Source of the DNA: Pseudomonadota bacterium
Lineage (GTDB): Bacteria; Pseudomonadota; Alphaproteobacteria; Sphingomonadales; Sphingomonadaceae
Direction: 5' to 3'
NCBI GenBank assembly: GCA_023433445.1
Contig: JAEZCS010000171.1
Location: 1-10,889, forward strand
Length of the DNA stretch: 10,889 nt
The position numbers and the translations under genes are program-made. The first letter of the stretch is position 1, and each line of letters starts with the position of its first letter. This document shows, in pieces, positions 6,068 to 10,889 of the stretch. The notes beneath the pieces are model-generated. The model worked only from the letters and a program-made list of their open reading frames with translations, was not told the DNA's origin and ran no database searches.

Positions 6068-7183
6068 TCATCCGTTGGCTTTGCTCGCGTCCTGAAGATC
6101 TACGGGAACGCGGGCTCGTCCGGGCCTGTTAGGCATCTGTTTCCGTCGCGCGAACCAGAAGGACCAAAGGGTAAAGCTGCCCAGCATGGCGAGTGATAGG
6201 CCTGCAAAGGTCATTGCCAGACGGTAAGCAAGGCCACCGACCTTGGCTGCATGAAGCGGATAGAGCATATTGTAGATCTTGACTGTGGTCGGTAGTTGCC
6301 CCGCGTCCCGCGCAGCGACAAGCTGGCCACTATCAGCCGCAAACCACAGGGTCGTCCGACCATTCGGCAGCCATTCTTCCGCCTTCTTCATGCGCAGCGT
6401 GATGAGGCCGCTGTTCTGCCGCGGCAGCGAAAGGTTGCGAATTTCAGCGTTTGGAAAACGGCTTCGCGCGTTCAGGATCATCGCCCTCCAGTCAAGCGTG
6501 GCCGCAACTGGTACAGCTGCCGAATTGGGCGCCTTTAAACTCTCGTTGATCAGGCCGGGCGCTGAGGGCCCCAGGATCAGTGCTGATACCGGACGAAATA
6601 CCAATATCGCGCCCGTTAGCATCGCCAGCAGCAGCAGCGGCGCTGCCATGACGCCGAGATCGCGGTGGTGGCGGAGGATGGCCGGACGGCTCAGCCGCCT
6701 TGGCAGCAGTCGGAACTCGAATGTCCTGCGCGTTCGCGTCCACAGGATCACGCCGGATATGACGAAGAACGTCCCAAGCAGAGCGGCAATCCCAATGATC
6801 GTCTCTCCTGTATCTCCTGCGAAGAGATGATGGTGTAGATCGAACAGCCACAACTCCGGCCGCTCCCACTGGCTGTCCCAGCGTGTCACGAAGTCGCCGG
6901 CCTGGGTCACATAAGCGCCGGAACCATCTGCATATCGCAGTCGGTTCAGCCCGAAATTGGGGCCCGCGAAGCTAATCATGTCCGGCCGGGTGGCTGGGTT
7001 TTCCATGATTCGCTCGACAGTTCGCGCGATGGTCTCGCTGGTCTGGATCTGCGGATCGGACGCATGGGGCAGCAATATCCAGGCATCCTTATGAATCAGC
7101 AGCGCGCCGGAAAGACCCAGCACCGCCAGCACCAGGCCAATCAGCCCACCGATCCAGCGGTGCAGCAGATCGAGCGTCTTCAA
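6068..7183 (-). CDS. PepSY-TM inner-membrane protein, putative ferric-siderophore reductase partner
   Basis: The 371-residue protein has the PepSY-associated transmembrane (PF03929) pattern. LHRWIGGLIGLVLAVLGLSGALL (7-29) forms the first helix, followed by a periplasmic PepSY-like part, FDLHHHLFAGDTGE (114-127), helices near 127-149 and 172-196 (starting HHRDLG), a second periplasmic part, then NMLYPLHAAKVGGLAYR (305-321) and the last helix to about 344. The membrane-facing histidines (H8, H117-119, H172-173, H311) are typical and may bind haem. Relatives sit beside TonB receptors and are proposed to reduce or help release iron from siderophores at the inner membrane; this role is inferred. 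The start is TTG at 7183-7181, overlapping the receptor stop as TTGA, with no upstream in-frame ATG and the family's N-terminus beginning exactly there, so translational coupling is likely. It is the second gene of the operon. Confidence 0.9.
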   Translation of the reverse strand: MKTLDLLHRWIGGLIGLVLAVLGLSGALLIHKDAWILLPHASDPQIQTSETIARTVERIMENPATRPDMISFAGPNFGLNRLRYADGSGAYVTQAGDFVTRWDSQWERPELWLFDLHHHLFAGDTGETIIGIAALLGTFFVISGVILWTRTRRTFEFRLLPRRLSRPAILRHHRDLGVMAAPLLLLAMLTGAILVFRPVSALILGPSAPGLINESLKAPNSAAVPVAATLDWRAMILNARSRFPNAEIRNLSLPRQNSGLITLRMKKAEEWLPNGRTTLWFAADSGQLVAARDAGQLPTTVKIYNMLYPLHAAKVGGLAYRLAMTFAGLSLAMLGSFTLWSFWFARRKQMPNRPGRARVPVDLQDASKANG

Positions 7184-9369
7184 AACGCATAGTCCCAGCT
7201 GAGCGTGAAGCTGCGTCCGCGCCCGGCGAAAAAGGCGAGATTATCAGTCGGGAGTCGCGTGTCGCTGCTGTAATCAATGAAGAATTTATCGAATAAATTC
7301 TGAACGCTCAGCCGGATGCCGCCGAAGGTGGTCTGATAGCGGATGCTGGCGTCAGTAACTGCGTAGCCGCCGAAGTTATTGCGTAGATCTGGTTGTACCA
7401 TCCCTGAGTCCGCATGGAAGTTGCGCGAGAGATAATATTGGGTTTGAAGTATCGCCGAAACAGGACCGCGATTATAGGTGGCCGAAAGGTTGACGCGGTC
7501 TGGCGAGATGTTGACGCCGTCGAGATCGGTGTCGACTTTTTCATCCCTGTTGCTGTCGAAACGCCCCGCTATATGAGCGTAACCGACGCCGACCTTCAGC
7601 CCTTCGATCGGCGTTTCCGCGCGCAGGTTGATCTCCAGCCCCTGAATTTCGATCCGCTGACGCTGTACGTCGAAATTTCGTCCCGCGCCGGGGACCAGCA
7701 ATTGCCCCTTGTCGCTCGATGACCAGAAATAGGTAGCAGAAGCGTCGAACGGCCCGCGCTTCACTTCAAGGCCAATCTCACGGTTGTTGGAAACGATCGG
7801 TTCGATCGCAAGATAGCTGTCGATGTCGATGCCGGGCAGATTGATCGACCGGGTGATCCGGCCGATATCGGGCGCGGTGTAGCCCTCCGCATAGCTGGCA
7901 TAGGCGCGGATGCCGTCCCAAGGTTCGAGGATGACGCCGCCATTCAGCAGGACATCGTCAAACTTCGGCTTGCCGCCCGCGACAGCCACCCCGCCCCAAT
8001 AACGCTGCTCTGGCGGAAGCGCCTGCGTCGTCTGGGCGAGCGTGTGGAAATCGTCGATCTTGATCTGGACATTTTCCCAGCGCGCCCCGCCCGCGACGCG
8101 AACCAGCCCGTCGAACAGCTTCAAATTGCCCTGCACGAAGGGAGCAAGGCTGCGGAAATCGGCAGGCGGCACCCAGATGCGGTTCGTGGCGATCAGCCGT
8201 TGCTCGGTCTTGTCCCACAGCGCGTCGAAACCGAGCGTGGCGGTCAGCGCCTCAAACCCGGGCATGGCGCGCTCATAGCTGAACTTTGCGCCCAGCTTGC
8301 GCGAGCGGTTCTGCGATTGGTCGAACAGCGTTCCCACCGGGGCGATCGACGGATCCTGGAAACTCGGTATCGGCGCCAGTTCGCCACCGAACGTGTCGCG
8401 TGAGCGGTTGAAGAAGATCTGGCTGACGAAGTTGCCGCCAGCCAGCGCGCTGTCGGTGTAGGAGAGGGCAACGCTTTCGACGCGGTTGGCTGCGGGATTG
8501 CCGGGAGGATTGCCACGGACCGCGCTGGTCGGCCGCCCGGTCAAGCGGTCGCCAGCCAGTGCGACGAAATCGCCATCGCCCTTCAGCTCGAAACGGCTGG
8601 CGATCAGGTCGATACGGCCGCTGGGCGACACCGCATAGCCAAGACGGGCGAAGACGTTGGTTGCTCGCGAATCCTGCGTTTCGCCCTGTGTCAGGTTAAG
8701 GCCTGCACGACGCCCTTCGCCATCATAATAGACGCCGCGCTTTTCATATGTGCCGCCGATCGTCGCGTCGAAATCCCCCGCCTTATATTGCAGGAGGCCA
8801 CCGGCCTTGCCGCCGAAGCCATCGGAATGGAAGCGAGTGTCGGCGCTGCCCTGCAGAAGCACGCGGCCGCTCAATCCCTCCTGCTTCGGGGCGCCGACCG
8901 TCACCTGATTGACGATGCCGCCCGTGCCGCCGATGCCCTGCAATGCGTTGGAGCCGTAGATCAATTCAACCCGATCCACGAAGAACCCGTCAATGGTGAA
9001 GCCGTCGCGGCTGCTGTCGCGTAGCGGCGTCGATTGGGGGATGCCGTTAATGGCATAGAGCGGCGACCGGCCACGGAGTGTCTCGCCAGCGCCCGACAGT
9101 TTCTGCCGTGTCGGGGAAAAGGACGGCGTGAGCGTCGCCACCGCATCGGTGACAGACCCGGAAATGGCGATCTGCTGGTCCAACGATTCCTTGTCCACTA
9201 CGTCGATCGTCAGCGGCAGGGCGTTGGCTGGCAGCGTGCTGCGTGCAGCCGTGACGACGATGGGACCATCCGCCTCTGCTTCATCCGCCGCCGATGGCGA
9301 TTGCGCGAGGGCGATGCCGACAGCGAGGATAGCGCTGGTTGCGTAGAAATTTCGGACAGCTTTGCTCAT
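7180..9369 (-). CDS. TonB-dependent outer-membrane siderophore receptor (IutA-like)
   Basis: This 729-residue protein has a signal peptide (about 1-27, ending PSAAD), a TonB-box-like PIVVTAA (36-42), a plug domain (about 45-160) with ETLRGRSPLYAINGIP (96-111) and VELIYGSNALQGIGGTGG (134-151), and a 22-strand-type barrel. The barrel has TonB-receptor blocks such as YASYAEGYTAPDIGR and SVQNLFDKFF, and ends in the aromatic FTLSWDYAF that outer-membrane proteins use for insertion. The plug segment with SRDGFTIDGFFVDRVELIYGSNA resembles the IutA (ferric aerobactin) branch, so a hydroxamate or carboxylate siderophore is likely, but the ligand is not certain. GGGG lies 7-8 bases before the ATG. A Fur-box-like site lies 46 bases upstream, consistent with repression by iron. 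It is cotranscribed with the PepSY-TM gene. No siderophore synthesis or TonB/ExbBD gene is in the window. Confidence 0.95.
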   Translation of the reverse strand: MSKAVRNFYATSAILAVGIALAQSPSAADEAEADGPIVVTAARSTLPANALPLTIDVVDKESLDQQIAISGSVTDAVATLTPSFSPTRQKLSGAGETLRGRSPLYAINGIPQSTPLRDSSRDGFTIDGFFVDRVELIYGSNALQGIGGTGGIVNQVTVGAPKQEGLSGRVLLQGSADTRFHSDGFGGKAGGLLQYKAGDFDATIGGTYEKRGVYYDGEGRRAGLNLTQGETQDSRATNVFARLGYAVSPSGRIDLIASRFELKGDGDFVALAGDRLTGRPTSAVRGNPPGNPAANRVESVALSYTDSALAGGNFVSQIFFNRSRDTFGGELAPIPSFQDPSIAPVGTLFDQSQNRSRKLGAKFSYERAMPGFEALTATLGFDALWDKTEQRLIATNRIWVPPADFRSLAPFVQGNLKLFDGLVRVAGGARWENVQIKIDDFHTLAQTTQALPPEQRYWGGVAVAGGKPKFDDVLLNGGVILEPWDGIRAYASYAEGYTAPDIGRITRSINLPGIDIDSYLAIEPIVSNNREIGLEVKRGPFDASATYFWSSSDKGQLLVPGAGRNFDVQRQRIEIQGLEINLRAETPIEGLKVGVGYAHIAGRFDSNRDEKVDTDLDGVNISPDRVNLSATYNRGPVSAILQTQYYLSRNFHADSGMVQPDLRNNFGGYAVTDASIRYQTTFGGIRLSVQNLFDKFFIDYSSDTRLPTDNLAFFAGRGRSFTLSWDYAF

Positions 9370-9374
9370 ATCAA

Positions 9375-9388
9375 CCCCTTGTTCGGGG
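9375..9388 (-). promoter_or_regulatory. Small hairpin covering the ribosome site of the receptor gene
   Basis: On the minus strand CCCC-GAACAA-GGGG precedes the receptor start codon by 5 bases (TTGAT). The GGGG arm is the likely ribosome-binding sequence, so folding would hide it. The stem is only 4 bp (5 with a G-U pair); a regulatory role is speculative. Confidence 0.3.
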
Positions 9389-9415
9389 CGCTCGCTAACC
9401 GACCAGAGATACTAA

Positions 9416-9430
9416 TGCAAGTCATTCGCA
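9416..9430 (-). promoter_or_regulatory. fur box: Probable Fur box upstream of the siderophore receptor
   Basis: TGCAAGTCATTCGCA is a 15-bp 7-1-7 dyad with two mismatched pairs. It closely follows the TGCnAATnATTnGCA form of the Fur site seen in alphaproteobacteria, a variant of TGATAATnATTATCA. Its near edge is 46 bases upstream of the receptor ATG, where it would overlap the promoter. The neighbouring gene on the other strand (start 9517) could also be affected. Confidence 0.65.
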
Positions 9431-9434
9431 GCCA

Positions 9435-9469
9435 TTGCCGCGGGGCAAGATATGGGTTCAGTATGAACC
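9435..9469. promoter_or_regulatory. Two further dyads in the receptor/reductase divergent region
   Basis: TTGCC-GCGG-GGCAA (9435-9448) and GGTTCA-GTA-TGAACC (9455-9469) are perfect inverted repeats lying immediately beyond the Fur-like site. The second is a good candidate operator for a dimeric repressor controlling the gene at 9517 or the receptor operon. The regulator is not identifiable here. Confidence 0.4.
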
Positions 9470-9516
9470 GCGAAAATCGGTTACGCCTTCGGCGTGTGCG
9501 GGATTAGAGTGCGCCC

Positions 9517-10074
9517 ATGGGATCTTTGACCTTCTGCATCAACGTCACCCTGGATGGCTGTGTCGACCACGAGGCCGGTATTGCTGACGATGAAACGCAT
9601 GCCTTCTTCACCCGTCTGATGGACCAGCATGGAGCAATGCTTTGGGGCCGCGTCACCTATGAGATGATGGAGAGCTACTGGCCGTCCGTCGCGAGCGGTG
9701 AAGTGGACGCACCGTTGGCGGAGCGCGATTGGGCCGCCAAGCTTGAGGCGAAACCGAAATATGTCGTGTCATCGGAGAGGCAGGTCTTCCCGTGGACAAA
9801 CAGTCACCACATTGCAGGCGATCTTCGGGATGGTGTGCAGAGGCTGAAGGATGCGACGCCCGGCGGCGTTTTGCTCGGCAGCGCCAAGTTGGCGGTGGAG
9901 TTGGACCGGCTGAATCTTATCGATGAATATCGGGTTCTCCTGCACCCCCGCATCGCTGGCCGTGGGCCTACCCTCTACCAGAATGGCCTGTCAGACTTAC
10001 GACGGCTTGAACTGATTTCGGCAAGTCCGATGAGCAATGGCGTGGTCGCCATGCATTATCGTCGTGGGGGGTGA
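9517..10074 (+). CDS. Dihydrofolate reductase family (RibD C-terminal fold) protein
   Basis: This is a 185-residue single-domain protein of the RibD-C/DHFR-like fold, as in the YwjB/YyaP group. It presumably binds NADPH and acts as a small cytoplasmic reductase; true substrates of these stand-alone members are mostly unknown. Visible blocks are FCINVTLDGCVD (6-17), AMLWGRVTYEMMESYWP (40-56), KYVVSS (81-86), GGVLLGSAKLAVELDRLNLIDEYRVLLHP (116-144) and AGRGPTLY (147-154), with a final strand VVAMHYR. It lacks the deaminase half of RibD and the classical folA active-site pattern, so riboflavin or folate synthesis is not implied. The start is ATG 9517; only a weak purine stretch (GGGATTAGAG) lies upstream. 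It is divergent from the receptor operon and convergent with the BLUF gene. Confidence 0.9.
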   Translation: MGSLTFCINVTLDGCVDHEAGIADDETHAFFTRLMDQHGAMLWGRVTYEMMESYWPSVASGEVDAPLAERDWAAKLEAKPKYVVSSERQVFPWTNSHHIAGDLRDGVQRLKDATPGGVLLGSAKLAVELDRLNLIDEYRVLLHPRIAGRGPTLYQNGLSDLRRLELISASPMSNGVVAMHYRRGG

Positions 10075-10115
10075 ACGCTTCACTCTCAGAAATCCCGTAT
10101 CAGCTGCCGAACGGG

Positions 10116-10532
10116 TCACGCATGGCCCATCATCGCGCACTCGGACATGAACTCAGCCAATGCTTCGACGGCATCCTCGCCCGTGCGTGTCGCTTCGCTC
10201 AGCAAGTGTTCTACTTTTTGGGCACTCGACCGGGCAGGGGTTGCATATGCCAGCGACCAAGTCACGAATTTGCGGCGAGGATAGGCGCCCTCTGCAATAG
10301 AGCGAATATCCTCATGGCGCAGATCATCCAGGATAATGCGCTGCAACATGCCCACCGAATGTGCGGGACCTTCAAGATATTGCGCGAAATGGCGTCCGGT
10401 GAACAAGAGCGCACCGGTCACATCAAGCTTGCGATTGCGCGGTATCGAATCCCTGACGATGTCCGCCACCAGCTCATCAGACTCGTCCTCGGCAAGCCTG
10501 CTGGTGCTGATGTAAAACCATCGGAAAATCAT
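10116..10532 (-). CDS. Stand-alone short BLUF-domain blue-light photoreceptor
   Basis: This is a BLUF (sensor of blue light using FAD) protein of 138 residues from the preferred start. The flavin-site residues are recognisable: Y7 (FRWFYIS), N33 (PRNRKLDVTGALLF), Q51 (RHFAQYLEG) and W92 (FVTWSLAY). Spacing is close to AppA Tyr21/Asn45/Gln63/Trp104. The usual signalling Met two residues after that Trp is Leu here (L94). About 40 residues follow the domain (QKVEHLLSEATRTGEDAVEALAEFM), probably the capping helices seen in PixD/BlrB-type short BLUF proteins. No output domain is attached, so it must signal through a partner protein. The ATG at 10532 is preferred because GGAG lies 8 bases upstream and BLUF proteins usually begin just before this strand; ATGs at 10562 and 10556 would add up to 10 residues but lack a ribosome site. 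It is divergent from the SDR gene. Confidence 0.9.
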   Translation of the reverse strand: MIFRWFYISTSRLAEDESDELVADIVRDSIPRNRKLDVTGALLFTGRHFAQYLEGPAHSVGMLQRIILDDLRHEDIRSIAEGAYPRRKFVTWSLAYATPARSSAQKVEHLLSEATRTGEDAVEALAEFMSECAMMGHA

Positions 10533-10742
10533 CTGGCGAACTCCGGGATCGTCCATCGCCATTATAGGAAAAGTATATGCTTCGTCGCCAACTCACTCGG
10601 GTTAAGCATAAAGCCCCAAGCGAGTGTTTGCACGATCGGCGATCAAGTCATCTGGACTTTGGCGTTCAGGACTAACAAATGTGGATGCCGGGTTTACGCA
10701 GCAATCGCATCATCCACTATGACGGCGCGTGACAGGATATTT

Positions 10743-10750
10743 GGAGAGGG
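10743..10750 (+). promoter_or_regulatory. Ribosome-binding site of the SDR gene
   Basis: GGAGAGGG lies 3 bases before ATG 10754 (GGAG core 7 bases away), which fixes the start of a gene otherwise known only by its first 45 codons. The 190-odd bases between here and the BLUF gene show no confident promoter hexamers. Confidence 0.7.
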
Positions 10751-10753
10751 TAG

Positions 10754-10889
10754 ATGGGCGGGCGACTGAGCGGCAAACGAGCCATGATCCTTGGGGTAGC
10801 TCCGAACAATGTCGGCGCGGCGATTGCGCGGACCTATATCGATCATGGCGCACAGGTCGTCATTGCCGGTCGCAGGGCGGAGCCGTTGC
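10754..10889 (+). CDS. Short-chain dehydrogenase/reductase, N-terminal part (cut by window edge)
   Basis: Only 45 codons are present. They read as a Rossmann-fold start: MGGRLSGKRAMILGVAPNN, VGAAIARTYIDHGAQVVIAGRR, then AEPL at the edge. The layout (strand, glycine-containing turn, helix, second strand ending AGRR) is typical of SDR enzymes; the Arg pair after the second strand suggests NADP(H) preference. The turn reads GVAPNNVG instead of the standard TGxxxGxG, which resembles divergent or enoyl-ACP-reductase-like members. Substrate and full length cannot be judged. Confidence 0.85.
   Translation, partial: MGGRLSGKRAMILGVAPNNVGAAIARTYIDHGAQVVIAGRRAEPL

Noticed and set aside
6279..6830. A 183-codon plus-strand frame opposite the PepSY-TM gene
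   Set aside because: It is rich in Ser/Arg/Ala typical of antisense translation and conflicts with the well-supported membrane protein.
9463..9507. A 14-residue Arg-rich micro-ORF (MNRENRLRLRRVRD) just before the DHFR-like gene, considered as a leader peptide
   Set aside because: Its ATG lies inside the GGTTCA dyad, it has no ribosome site, and no attenuator structure follows beyond a 5-bp hairpin at 9483-9495.
10094..10115. CCCGT/ACGGG hairpin between the convergent DHFR-like and BLUF genes as a terminator
   Set aside because: A 5-bp stem with a 12-base loop and only ATTT downstream on the minus strand is too weak to call.
10594..10626. CACTCG/CGAGTG inverted repeat between BLUF and SDR as an operator
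   Set aside because: The arms are 6 bp across a 21-base spacer without further pairing symmetry, easily expected by chance.
10071..10769. A 232-codon open frame on the plus strand covering the BLUF gene
   Set aside because: It is antisense to a clear BLUF domain, has no family resemblance, and runs through the divergent promoter into the SDR start.

Overview
The window looks like a piece of a sphingomonad-type alphaproteobacterial chromosome (Sphingomonas/Sphingobium/Novosphingobium relatives). This is inferred from the high GC content, the flavour of the proteins, an alphaproteobacterial-type Fur box, and a short MFHGS-starting winged-helix protein that I associate with sphingomonads. No tRNA, rRNA, insertion sequence, CRISPR or prophage signature is visible. 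Nearly every base is accounted for by ten intact or edge-truncated genes and their intergenic regions.

Layout. Positions 1-617 hold the C-terminal NADP(H)-binding domain of the transhydrogenase beta subunit (pntB, cut by the left edge), followed by a strong intrinsic terminator (640-672). A 312-base gap then carries a 30-bp perfect dyad of AAAGTGTCAT half-sites upstream of a small winged-helix-like protein (930-1529). Facing it on the minus strand is a Tat-exported DUF1080 (LamG-like, sugar-active) protein (1678-2454). Divergent from that is a short DUF1338 protein (2711-3730) that keeps the metal and arginine residues of the HglS 2-oxoadipate dioxygenase/decarboxylase family. It is followed by an M20 metallo-carboxypeptidase/deacylase (3887-5122) and an exported methyltransferase-fold protein with a His-rich N-terminus and two competing, well-formed start sites (5224 or 5152 to 6045).

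On the minus strand, a TonB-dependent siderophore receptor (7180-9369) and an inner-membrane PepSY-TM protein (6068-7183) overlap by four bases (TTGA) and form an iron-uptake operon with a probable Fur box at 9416-9430. The divergent region between the receptor and a DHFR/RibD-C-fold reductase (9517-10074) is dense in dyads. At the right end come a stand-alone BLUF blue-light photoreceptor (minus strand, start about 10532, stop at 10116) and the first 45 codons of a short-chain dehydrogenase (10754 onward).

How they work together. The only clear functional module is the receptor plus PepSY-TM pair, which would import a ferric siderophore across the outer membrane and probably help release or reduce iron at the inner membrane. 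No siderophore synthesis gene is in view, so a foreign siderophore is a reasonable guess. DUF1338 and M20 may belong together in amino-acid or dicarboxylate catabolism, but this is inference from family chemistry. I do not see a convincing large undescribed system. The most interesting items are the dyad operator before the winged-helix gene, the exported methyltransferase-fold protein with alternative starts, and a BLUF domain with a Leu where the signalling Met normally sits.
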